Shown here piece by piece: positions 6,674 through 15,007 of a stretch of DNA of 64,000 bases. The stretch is from assembly GCA_964538065.1 (NCBI GenBank), contig CAZIDG010000002.1, forward strand, positions 1 to 64,000, in the 5' to 3' direction. Source of the stretch: G963664225 sp964538065. GTDB taxonomy: Bacteria > Verrucomicrobiota > Verrucomicrobiia > Limisphaerales > UBA1319. Under the pieces are notes generated by a model. The model did not search any database. It saw only the letters and a list, made by a program, of their open reading frames with translations, and had not been told where the DNA came from. A program made the translations under genes and the position numbers. Numbering within the stretch: the stretch's first letter is position 1; the number at the start of each line of letters is the position of its first letter.

Positions 6674-8104
6674 CTATTCGCCGAAAGCGCAGAGGTGCGA
6701 TCGGGTCCGTATATAAATGCGTTTTTGTACAATCGCAGGCGTGGCCAGCACGGGCTCTTCCAAGGGATTTTTGGCCAGGATCCTGAATGAATCGCTTGCT
6801 TCGATGACCACCGCCACACCCTGCTGCGAGATGACACAGATCCTGCCGTTGGCAGCCACAGGGGAGGAATAGTTGTTACCATTGGCGCCGATACGTTCTT
6901 CTTTATAGAGGGGTGTGCCATTGGTGGCGTTAAGACAGGTGAAAAGACCGCCATTTCGCACGAAGTAAAGACGATCACGATAGTACAAGGGCGAGGGCAC
7001 GTAAGGGAGTCCCCGAGAATATTTCCAGACAACGTGAGATTGGCTGATATCCCCCGTGCCACCCGGCTTGATGGCGAGTAGTGCGTTTTCTGATCGATCA
7101 AAAATCTGGGCAATCGTTTCCCACTCTTCCTTGACGATGAACCCATCCTTATTGGCGTCGATATAAGGGAAATGCTGCTGAGCAGGGCCAGAAGTGGCTT
7201 CGGCACGCGAGATGCGGCCATCGTGATCCAGATCAAATTCGTTGGTCAACGATGTGTAATCAGGCAGACGGGCAACGCCCGATCCGCTGGTCCATCCACC
7301 CAGAAAAATGAGGCCGGAACCGGTCACGGGGGTGGTGCATAGTTCGTTGGGAAGGCCACCGGTCTGCCAATGTTCAGTGCCGTCTGCCACATTGTAGGCC
7401 CTGGCACGCAAGGCACCGGCGATGATGAGCAGTTTATCGGGCGCGTAATATAACGGTGTGGTGAAGCCGCGTCTGAAGCCAGGACGCTCTGTTTTCCACA
7501 ACGTTTGACCATTGGCAGGATTGACCGACATGAGATAGGACCCGACGTCCTGATCGCAGAGAAGGATCAACTGATTTTCTGCAAGAATGGGTGATGTGCC
7601 GGTTCCGTGCTGGGTGATGGGAGTGGTTAATGGGGTTTTCCACAATTCCCTGCCCGCCCAATCGTAGGCCAGCAGCCCATAGGAGCCGAAATAGACATAG
7701 ACCCTCTCGCCATCGGTGACTGGTGTCGAGCAGGCAGGACTGCCCAGGGTACCGAAGGCTTCAATGGCACATGAGGGGGCGTTTTGCCGCCAGAGTTCCT
7801 TCCCGGTCTTGAGGTCAAGACAGAGGGTTTGGAGTTTGTCATCGGCAAATCCGGTGACAAATATGCGGTCATTCCAAACCACAGGGGAGGAATTGCCGGA
7901 AGGAATCTCGACTTGCCACACCAAGTTGGATTTGGGGCCAAAATGGATTGGAAAATCGGCGTCCTCGGCGACTCCTGAACCATTGGGACCTCGAAATTGA
8001 GGCCAGTTCGCAGCGTCGGCGCACACGCTCAACAGCAAAGAGGCCAGGGAGACGGCGCAAAGTTTTATGCTCATCTGCGCCATCTGCAATGGAGATATCC
8101 GCAT
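6674..8104 (-). CDS. Secreted PQQ-like beta-propeller protein with paired EF-hands
   Basis: A 476-residue exported protein. The signal peptide runs SIKLCAVSLASLLLSVCADA, so translation may start at Met8 or Met11 rather than at 8104. N-W-P-Q-F-R-G-P-N-G-S-G opens a PQQ-like propeller of the kind common in Planctomycetes and Verrucomicrobia. Blade motifs (W-N-D-R-I-F-V-T-G and L-D-L-K-T-G-K-E-L-W) recur. Between blades, at about residues 289-335, two EF-hands are inserted: DLDHDGRISRAE and DANKDGFIVKEE. Catalytic PQQ residues were not identified, so it may be a structural or binding propeller. It begins 5 bases after hisC and may be the last gene of the hisD-hisC operon. Confidence 0.85.
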   Translation of the reverse strand: MRISPLQMAQMSIKLCAVSLASLLLSVCADAANWPQFRGPNGSGVAEDADFPIHFGPKSNLVWQVEIPSGNSSPVVWNDRIFVTGFADDKLQTLCLDLKTGKELWRQNAPSCAIEAFGTLGSPACSTPVTDGERVYVYFGSYGLLAYDWAGRELWKTPLTTPITQHGTGTSPILAENQLILLCDQDVGSYLMSVNPANGQTLWKTERPGFRRGFTTPLYYAPDKLLIIAGALRARAYNVADGTEHWQTGGLPNELCTTPVTGSGLIFLGGWTSGSGVARLPDYTSLTNEFDLDHDGRISRAEATSGPAQQHFPYIDANKDGFIVKEEWETIAQIFDRSENALLAIKPGGTGDISQSHVVWKYSRGLPYVPSPLYYRDRLYFVRNGGLFTCLNATNGTPLYKEERIGANGNNYSSPVAANGRICVISQQGVAVVIEASDSFRILAKNPLEEPVLATPAIVQKRIYIRTRSHLCAFGE

Positions 8105-8109
8105 ATAGG

Positions 8110-9186
8110 CTACAGAATCGCTTTGACAGCTTTGACAAGCATGCGGGCCTCGGTGTCCGTGCCAATGGAAATGCGCAGGAAATCGCGCACCTGAGGCAGG
8201 GAAAACCAGCGGACCAAAATTTTATGATCGCGCAATTTCCTGTGCCAATCCTGGGCTGGGTGGCGAGGCGGCCTGACGAATATGAAATTCGATTGGCTGG
8301 GATGCGTGACAAAACCCAATCCTGCAAGAGTCTCCAGGAGCCATTGACGGGTGGCTCGGATCTTCTGGATGTTTTGTTGATAGTACGCCATGTCATCCAG
8401 AGTCGCACAAGCAGCCACCTGCCCAAGACCGTTGACATTATAGCTGTCTTTGATCTTGTGCAGCGCCTCGATCAATTTGGGATGACCGACGAAGTAACCC
8501 ACACGCTGAAAGCAAAGCGAATAGGACTTTGAAAACGTTCGGGCCACCAGTACATGCGGGTATTCAAGGGCCAACGACATGGCATGTTGATCTGCAAAAT
8601 CAACATAGGCCTCATCCAGGATGGTCACCCCTTTCTGACTCCTGCATAAGATGTGGAGTGCTTCGTTGGCATAACCAGTCCCAGTGGGGGCATTGGGCGT
8701 AGTTACGAAAGTCAGTGCCGCCCTGAAATCCCAACGACCGGCGCGTTTTAGCTCGCCTGGAGCAGGAAGTGAGTAGTCCGGCCGAAGTGCGACGTCGTTG
8801 ACATGGGAACCATGGATGGCCGCCAGCACTGGATAAAGGGAGTAGCAGGGAGACAGGTATTGAACCATCGAGTCGCTGCCTCGTGTACCCGGTTCGGCAA
8901 AGGTACGCACCGCCATGGCCAGAAGTTCATCCGAACCATTTCCCACGATGATGTTTTCCGGGGCACAACCATGGAGAATGGCGAGTTTTTCCCGCAAGGT
9001 ATCCGAGGTGGGGTTGGGATACAGGCGCAACCGTTTGTCGACGGCGTTTTTGACCGCCTTGAGGACCTTGGGGGAAGGCGGATAGGGGCTCTCGTTTGTG
9101 TTCAGCTTGATCAACCCTTTGATTTTGGGTTGTTCACCCGGAACATAGGGTTGCAGTTTTTGGACAAGGGGACGGATCAGTTTCAT
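8110..9186 (-). CDS. hisC: Histidinol-phosphate aminotransferase (copy 1)
   Basis: A 358-residue class I/II PLP enzyme for the histidinol-phosphate step. Seen: L-N-T-N-E-S-P-Y-P-P-S near the N-terminus (substrate loop), G-N-G-S-D-E-L-L, T-P-N-A-P-T-G-T, I-L-D-E-A-Y-V-D-F and the lysine-bearing R-T-F-S-K-S-Y. Its start overlaps the hisD stop as ATGA, indicating translational coupling, and this pairing supports a true histidine-pathway role. A second homologue lies at 22158-23258, next to argA. The lysine region here (S-K-S-Y-S-L-C-F-Q-R-V-G-Y) is less canonical than in that copy. Confidence 0.9.
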   Translation of the reverse strand: MKLIRPLVQKLQPYVPGEQPKIKGLIKLNTNESPYPPSPKVLKAVKNAVDKRLRLYPNPTSDTLREKLAILHGCAPENIIVGNGSDELLAMAVRTFAEPGTRGSDSMVQYLSPCYSLYPVLAAIHGSHVNDVALRPDYSLPAPGELKRAGRWDFRAALTFVTTPNAPTGTGYANEALHILCRSQKGVTILDEAYVDFADQHAMSLALEYPHVLVARTFSKSYSLCFQRVGYFVGHPKLIEALHKIKDSYNVNGLGQVAACATLDDMAYYQQNIQKIRATRQWLLETLAGLGFVTHPSQSNFIFVRPPRHPAQDWHRKLRDHKILVRWFSLPQVRDFLRISIGTDTEARMLVKAVKAIL

Positions 9187-10481
9187 AATTCCTCCGCACG
9201 GATGGCAGCCGAAAGGCCATGAGCATCCAGGCCTTCAATGCGTGCAAAATCTTTGACGAAAGGCAGGGACTTCCGAACAGCCGCTCGATCATACTCAATG
9301 ATGCTGGTTCTGCGCTGGAATTGATCCACCGTCAGACCAGGGAATGATGTGCCAGCGCCGCCGGTGGGCAGAACGTGGCTTGGTCCGGCAACGTAGTCAC
9401 CAAGCACGTTGGGCGTATAGTGCCCCAGACAGAGAGCGCCGGCAGTGTGGATGTCCCGGGCAATGCGAGCGGGATTGCGAGTCATGATTTCGCAGTGCTC
9501 CGGTGCCAGTTTGTTGGCCAAATCGATGCCTTCCTTTATATCTTCCACTTGAATCAGCCAGCCATTGTTTTGGAGGGTTTTTTGCACAAAATCCCGACGG
9601 CTCAGGGTGGCCAATTGACGCTCAACCTCTTTTTGTACCGCCCCGATGAGTTTTCCCGATGTGGTAAGAAGCCAGATGCGTTCATGCCCTGAACCGTGTT
9701 CAGCCTGGGCCAGGAGGTCCGCAGCGACAAAGGAGGCCCGTGCTGTATTGTCGGTGAGGATAAGCACCTCACTGGGGCCGGGGAGGAGGTCGATGGCAAC
9801 ATGGCCAACCATAAGTCGTTTGGCTGTAACAACATATTGGTTGCCTGGACCGAAAATTTTGCACGTGTGGCGAATGGTGGGCGTGCCATAGGCCATTGCG
9901 GCAATCGCCTGGCCACCCCCGATTCGATAGATTTCCGTGGCTCCTGCTGTTTGCGCGGCATACAGCAGGGCGGGGTTGACCTGTCCTTCCTTGTTACAGG
10001 GAGTGCAAACGACAATTTCCGGGCAACCTGCAACCTTGGCCAACGTGATGGTCATCAGGGCCGTGGAGACCAGGGGAGCGGTGCCTCCGGGGATATAGAT
10101 GCCGACTCTTTGGAAGGGGTCGTACTTTTCGCCCACCTTGCCACCCTGGCTATTGCGTGCCATCCACCCTTTGCGCAGTGATCGTTTGCTGAAGTTTTCG
10201 ATATTTTTGCGCGCTGTGGCTATGGACCGAATCAAGGAGGCATCGACACTGCGGGCGGCAGCGTCCAATTCAGCTTTGGAAATAGCGAACTGCTTTGGTT
10301 CCAACCGGATACCGTTAAAACGTTCAGTCAGTTCAGTGACCGCATGATCACCACGGTCATGGACAGCTTCGATGATAGCTCGAGTCTGAGCTTCGATCTT
10401 GGCATCGAACAAACTGGATGGTGCCAGCAATTTAATCAACTGCTGGCGGTATCCTGCATCGCTATAACGCACAACGTTCAT
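9183..10481 (-). CDS. hisD: Histidinol dehydrogenase
   Basis: A zinc enzyme oxidising L-histidinol to histidine with two NAD+. I place the start at the ATG at 10481 (M-N-V-V-R-Y-S-D), giving 432 residues, the usual length. The frame stays open to an ATG at 10532 that would add 17 unrelated residues; neither start has a clear ribosome site. Family landmarks include G-I-Y-I-P-G-G, G-P-G-N-Q-Y-V, G-P-S-E-V-L-I-L-T-D, Q-A-E-H-G, the zinc-site region N-K-L-A-P-E-H-C-E, and P-T-G-G-A-G-T-S-F-P-G-L near the C-terminus. The stop overlaps hisC. About 265 bases of non-coding DNA lie upstream. Confidence 0.95.
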   Translation of the reverse strand: MNVVRYSDAGYRQQLIKLLAPSSLFDAKIEAQTRAIIEAVHDRGDHAVTELTERFNGIRLEPKQFAISKAELDAAARSVDASLIRSIATARKNIENFSKRSLRKGWMARNSQGGKVGEKYDPFQRVGIYIPGGTAPLVSTALMTITLAKVAGCPEIVVCTPCNKEGQVNPALLYAAQTAGATEIYRIGGGQAIAAMAYGTPTIRHTCKIFGPGNQYVVTAKRLMVGHVAIDLLPGPSEVLILTDNTARASFVAADLLAQAEHGSGHERIWLLTTSGKLIGAVQKEVERQLATLSRRDFVQKTLQNNGWLIQVEDIKEGIDLANKLAPEHCEIMTRNPARIARDIHTAGALCLGHYTPNVLGDYVAGPSHVLPTGGAGTSFPGLTVDQFQRRTSIIEYDRAAVRKSLPFVKDFARIEGLDAHGLSAAIRAEEL

Positions 10482-10606
10482 AGGGCCATGACCGTATAGC
10501 AACGGCGGGTAAAAGTCAAAAGCCATGGCCATAAAGTGGCAGTTGCGAAGATATCTTCAGAAATAAATCACCAGATGATTAGGGGGATGAGACGAAAGCA
10601 ACTTGA

Positions 10607-10622
10607 AATGACAAACGTCATT
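10607..10622. promoter_or_regulatory. Inverted repeat upstream of hisD
   Basis: AATGAC-AAAC-GTCATT, two 6-base arms, about 130-75 bases before the possible hisD starts. It could be an operator. A weaker bulged hairpin (CTGAAA...TTTCAG, 10693-10716) lies nearby, just past the TIM-barrel gene. Confidence 0.25.
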
Positions 10623-10748
10623 AATCATTCCGCCAGGGGACAATGGGATCAATAGGGCTGTTCCGTTTATGCAGTGTCAAGTTTGTGACGATCTGAAAGC
10701 GGCCCGTCGCGTTTCAGAGGAGGGTGGGGGAGCTTTTCCTGCACCTGG

Positions 10749-11645
10749 TCACGATGGTTCCTGAAACGATAGCCAGAGGGCTCGATAGTATTTCATGACT
10801 CTGATGGGATCGGAACTGGGGGGGATTTCCGCCAAACAATAACCCTTGAACCCGGTTTTGTTGAGGCCGACCAGCAGTTTGCGAAATGGATAGTTCTCCA
10901 AAAAGAGGTCCCGCATGTGGACCATGAAAATCTTGTCTCTGATCAAATTGAAATTGCTGTCGAAACCATCGCCATCGAGGTCCGAGTCGTTTGAATTCCA
11001 GCAGGCACCAACGTTGTCATGGTGGGCAACATCGAGCATTTGGCGAATATAGGGGATGTGGGAAGTTTCCGGACCGTGGACCTCCAAACGGATCTGCACC
11101 CCGAGGTCGGCACCAAATTCTCCCAACTGGCGCAGCGCCCCGCCGATTTGCTCGATGGTCTTGTTTCTGTCAACTTCCTTGGGAAATGCATTTGGCCGGA
11201 CTTTGATGGCTCCGGCCCCCACATCATGGGCCAGTGTGATGTATTCCTTGGCGGCTTCGATGTCGCTGCGCAGTTTATTTTGATCCGGCGTGTGAAAGTC
11301 GAAGGTGCTGCCCAGACTGACTAATTCGACGCTCGAATTTTTGAATCGTTTGTTGACTTCGGACCGTTGAGTTTTGGTGAGACTGACTTCAACACCGTGC
11401 TTATGGGTCGTGCGCAATTCCACCCCCTGAAACTTGGCGGCTTCGCAGTTTTGAATAATGGTCGCGATATCCCAGTCCTTGGCCATCTCATAGGTCACAA
11501 GCCCCAATTTCATCGACGTGGAATTTGTCTTTCTCTCTGAAGAATCGTTCGATGATGACGCTTGGTACTCCACCAGCCCAAGGGCTCCCATCCCGAGTGC
11601 GGCTGTTTTAAGGAAAAGACGCCGGTTGTGTGATTTCATAGGCAT
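10749..11645 (-). CDS. TIM-barrel sugar-phosphate isomerase/epimerase-like protein with twin-arginine signal
   Basis: An approximately 298-residue protein of the AP-endonuclease-2/xylose-isomerase-like TIM-barrel family. I start it at 11645 because N-R-R-L-F-L-K-T-A-A-L-G-M-G-A-L-G-L right after is a twin-arginine export signal; the frame extends 49 residues further up but into the preceding gene. Family features are K-L-G-L-V-T-Y-E, F-Q-G-V-E-L-R and, near the end, R-L-E-V-H-G-P (metal Glu/His region), ACWNSND and MVHMRDL. Members isomerise or oxidise sugars such as inositol derivatives. It follows the kinase-pyrophosphorylase fusion by 19 bases, which hints at a shared sugar pathway. Confidence 0.8.
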   Translation of the reverse strand: MPMKSHNRRLFLKTAALGMGALGLVEYQASSSNDSSERKTNSTSMKLGLVTYEMAKDWDIATIIQNCEAAKFQGVELRTTHKHGVEVSLTKTQRSEVNKRFKNSSVELVSLGSTFDFHTPDQNKLRSDIEAAKEYITLAHDVGAGAIKVRPNAFPKEVDRNKTIEQIGGALRQLGEFGADLGVQIRLEVHGPETSHIPYIRQMLDVAHHDNVGACWNSNDSDLDGDGFDSNFNLIRDKIFMVHMRDLFLENYPFRKLLVGLNKTGFKGYCLAEIPPSSDPIRVMKYYRALWLSFQEPS

Positions 11646-11664
11646 ATCGCGCTTTGTGCTGTGT

Positions 11665-14600
11665 TCATTCCCAATCGCAAAGGCTCTCGACGTAAGCCGC
11701 AGAACCATCACGCAACCACCCATCCAGTTGCGATTGGTCCTTGAGTTGCTGACCGCGTCGTCGGGGCACCACAACAAAACGGCAATCGACATCGGGAAGG
11801 CTGGTCATATCGCTCCAGAGTTTTTCAAATTGAGTTACAGGGAAGATATCCTCCTGGCCATGGCCCCAGCGTTTCTTGACGTCCTTAAGAGTGATATACG
11901 TGGGCATGCGTGCGCCAACCTTGCGAATGGATGCCGCAACTCGGGACTCGTCGGCCAGACTGTCGCGTGTCAGTTCGAAAACATCCAGTAAACGGTCCAC
12001 GCTGATCCACGTCGTCATGCTGTTGTAATAGCTCAGGTGGAATTCGTCCTCTTCGCGCGGCATGGCCAGGCCTTCGACCAGGCGGGGACGACCATTGACA
12101 CGTGCCAAGCCACCACCGCGATCATCAATGCGCCGGGTAATCATCTCAAACGTCAGACAGGCCCCCGACTGCATGTGAAAACCCAACATTGCAGGGTCCG
12201 GATCCGCTCCCACAGTATCAATGTTGTGGAGCATCAAATAATTTAAATTGGGACGTTCCTGCAAAAGTTTGAGCAAAGTGCCGTTTCGGAAGAGATTGGG
12301 AATCTCGTACCAATGGCCGACGGGATGGAGACATTGGGTGGGGATGTTATCCGTATAGTCGACGCCTTCGCCAGAACGGGTGGCCCATTCAATGAGGGCG
12401 GCATGGAGACTCTCGCGGACTTTCTGAGCCTGCTCGTCCAATAATTGCTGGGGCATTTCCTCCCACAAGAAACGCAAATCGCGGACCATGGGAATCATTC
12501 GCAGTCCGATGGCACGTCCCGGCGATAAAAGCAGTGGGCCGGGATAGGCATATTGCTTTTGTCGCAACAGAAAGCTCTCAATGGCGTTGTGCGTGAGGTG
12601 GCTGGTTGTAAACACGTGGGGCAACCATGCTCCCGCCATCTTGCCAATGCGACGGCTCTTGGCCAGGTGTGTTTCAATAAAGGTGCGGTGTTTGCCACCC
12701 AATTTGCAGAAGGGATGCAAGGCCTTGGCCACTCCTGCTCCTTGCGTCCAACGACTCCCGGCGCCAGCAGCCAGGGATACAACGGCCACACGTCCTTCCG
12801 CCAGGGCTTTCATTCCCAATTGTTTCATGGAATCAGGCAATCCCTGGGTGGCGTCATGAACATCCGATGGGTTCACATCTGAAAGCACGGTGTTTGCCGG
12901 AAGGCGGTTCTGAGCCAATCCAATGCGGCCTCCACGCAAATCAGAACGAATCTGTTCGTGCTGCGCATGGTCGAACCCGAAGCTCTCCAGCATTTGATCG
13001 AGGTTATGCTGGGTTGATTGCTCCGTGTTGAGTCGTGGGAACAGATGGTCGAAAAGAACCTGCACCATTCCCTTAAGCTCGGGTTTTGAACGACAGGTAA
13101 CGCCAAAATAATCCAATTCAACACGTCGTTGGGGGGTGAGTTGAGAGTCTTTCTTTAGAAGAGGGGGGACATGTAATGCATAATAGCCCATGGGCATAAG
13201 TGCGTTTTCGCCCTCCAGACGGTCCGCATGAGTTCCCCTTTCATTGATCGCAAAGTCATAGACCACGGGATCCATGGCGAACGGCAGCGCACATTGAAGC
13301 TCCTGCTTGGCTTGGAGCATGATTTCGAGCATGGCATCCTGTGCTTGTGCTTTTCGTGCAGGGTCAAAAATAAAGCCCATCCCTCCACCCGACATGCCAC
13401 CGAGCATCCAAAATCCCCAAAATGACTCGTGGTATGCCATCCGGGTACGCTCGATCAAAGTCTCGGTGTAATAATTGCTTGCCCAGGGAATGATGGTTTG
13501 TATCGGACCACAAAAATTGCGGGTGGTTATCTTCCCAATATCCTGGATATGGCTATTGCGCAAAGAGGTGAGCAATTCCTCCATCAATCCCACGGCCTGT
13601 TGGCGTCCCGTCCATTCCGCCTCGGAACGCAGGAGATATTTCTCGGTTACCATTTCCAGTATGGGCCCCACATTTTGAGCCATTCCGCCGTGTACGAGCA
13701 CCAGGCTGTCCTGCAGTTTCTCGCGTGTGGCAGCAGGAGCTTCAGATTGATTGAGAATGTGATGGCTTGGCAGGAGACGCCCACGGCTGACACTCCATTC
13801 CGGATCGCCTTCGCGGGCGAATTCGCCCTGTATAAGCTTGAGTCCAGGCCACACACCACCTGAATCCTGCCAGCCACCGCCTGAACCTCCGAGCCATTCG
13901 CCAAGAATGGCGCGTGCAGCCACAAGCCGGCGCTCGCCTTCAGAAAGAGGGCCGGTGAGTGATTGCGCCTGTCCTGTCGCCCGCATGCATACGGCAATCA
14001 GGGCAGCCAGCAGATTGGTGGATACCGCCAGGCGAGAACCCTTGGGTATGTTATTTACATTGCTGACGATCTCCAGGCCATATCCCGGCTTGATCAGGCG
14101 GCTCAAGAGATCTGCCAGACTCTGACCCGAGCCTTCTATACCTGGTGGCACAATGCCGGCGGCGATGATGGCGGCCTTGAGCAGACCCAGATAGTCCTTG
14201 GCAAAATCAAACACCTCCGCCAGCGTGGTGATGTCGGCGGAGGCGCCCAAATCCACACTGGTCAGCCGCAATACGGGTTCATCGATCACGCGCAAATAGG
14301 CCTCGACGGGAGGGCGAGGGGAGGCATCGCGCCCGTGGACCCCTAAATCAATGGATACATTGAGAACCTTGGCGCCTTCAGGATAGTCCATTCCTAGAAA
14401 GAAAATGTCGCTCCAGGCGCTGTGGGACAGATCCATGCGGACAGGCGTGCGTTCGCGCAAGATCGGAGCGGGTGCGCCACTGCCTCGGCTGGGCAGGAGC
14501 GAGGGATGGATGCGCAGAGGCTGGTCGGCGGGATGTCCCATGCGAAACATCCATTGATTGCCGCGCACAGAACGAACACTGCGGCGTACCTGATTGGCCA

Positions 14601-14985
14601 GCGTGGCGAAACCCAGGTTGCGATATGCCTCGGCAAGTGCGCTCGAAACAGCATCGCTGGGACCTTGTGATCTTTGTGCTGTAATAAAATCATCGATCGC
14701 TTCTTCAAAACGACGCTGAAGCAGGTGGGTGTAGCCCGAGAAGGTGACCTTGCCACTTGGCTTGACTCCCGCCTTCCACGGAACATGGAACCGATGAATT
14801 GCATAGAGGAAAAACAAGGCTCTGACCCGTTCGTATAAATTGTTGCTGCGACGACGAAAGGCATCCAGTTCGTCGCACTCGTACAACAATTGGTCGAGAC
14901 TGGCTGGCCGGCAAAAGGCATCGAGCGACTGGTTGCGGATCGATGGATCGTTGGCCGTAATAATGCGGATCAGTTGGCTTGGCAT
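11665..14985 (-). CDS. Bifunctional GHMP sugar kinase / UDP-sugar pyrophosphorylase fusion
   Basis: A 1,106-residue two-enzyme fusion. Residues 1-180 are helical and of unknown role. Residues 180-600 are a GHMP kinase of the fucokinase type: V-R-M-D-L-S-H-S-A-W-S-D near 182, the ATP loop I-P-K-G-S-R-L-A-V-S-T near 312, G-G-S-G-G-G-W-Q-D near 365 and G-G-M-S-G-G-G-M-G near 525. Residues 725-1106 are a UDPGP-family nucleotidyltransferase: S-L-A-A-G-A-G-S-R-W, later H-P-V-G-H-W-Y-E-I-P, N-I-D-T-V-G-A-D and G-G-G-L-A-R-V-N-G-R. The pair could turn a free sugar into sugar-1-phosphate and then an NDP-sugar. The order is the reverse of Bacteroides Fkp, and the second half belongs to the UDP-sugar family. 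The sugar is unknown. A GalU-like gene lies 22 bases upstream. Confidence 0.85.
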   Translation of the reverse strand: MPSQLIRIITANDPSIRNQSLDAFCRPASLDQLLYECDELDAFRRRSNNLYERVRALFFLYAIHRFHVPWKAGVKPSGKVTFSGYTHLLQRRFEEAIDDFITAQRSQGPSDAVSSALAEAYRNLGFATLANQVRRSVRSVRGNQWMFRMGHPADQPLRIHPSLLPSRGSGAPAPILRERTPVRMDLSHSAWSDIFFLGMDYPEGAKVLNVSIDLGVHGRDASPRPPVEAYLRVIDEPVLRLTSVDLGASADITTLAEVFDFAKDYLGLLKAAIIAAGIVPPGIEGSGQSLADLLSRLIKPGYGLEIVSNVNNIPKGSRLAVSTNLLAALIAVCMRATGQAQSLTGPLSEGERRLVAARAILGEWLGGSGGGWQDSGGVWPGLKLIQGEFAREGDPEWSVSRGRLLPSHHILNQSEAPAATREKLQDSLVLVHGGMAQNVGPILEMVTEKYLLRSEAEWTGRQQAVGLMEELLTSLRNSHIQDIGKITTRNFCGPIQTIIPWASNYYTETLIERTRMAYHESFWGFWMLGGMSGGGMGFIFDPARKAQAQDAMLEIMLQAKQELQCALPFAMDPVVYDFAINERGTHADRLEGENALMPMGYYALHVPPLLKKDSQLTPQRRVELDYFGVTCRSKPELKGMVQVLFDHLFPRLNTEQSTQHNLDQMLESFGFDHAQHEQIRSDLRGGRIGLAQNRLPANTVLSDVNPSDVHDATQGLPDSMKQLGMKALAEGRVAVVSLAAGAGSRWTQGAGVAKALHPFCKLGGKHRTFIETHLAKSRRIGKMAGAWLPHVFTTSHLTHNAIESFLLRQKQYAYPGPLLLSPGRAIGLRMIPMVRDLRFLWEEMPQQLLDEQAQKVRESLHAALIEWATRSGEGVDYTDNIPTQCLHPVGHWYEIPNLFRNGTLLKLLQERPNLNYLMLHNIDTVGADPDPAMLGFHMQSGACLTFEMITRRIDDRGGGLARVNGRPRLVEGLAMPREEDEFHLSYYNSMTTWISVDRLLDVFELTRDSLADESRVAASIRKVGARMPTYITLKDVKKRWGHGQEDIFPVTQFEKLWSDMTSLPDVDCRFVVVPRRRGQQLKDQSQLDGWLRDGSAAYVESLCDWE

Positions 14986-15007
14986 GGCGTGCAGAGATGG
15001 AGATCAA

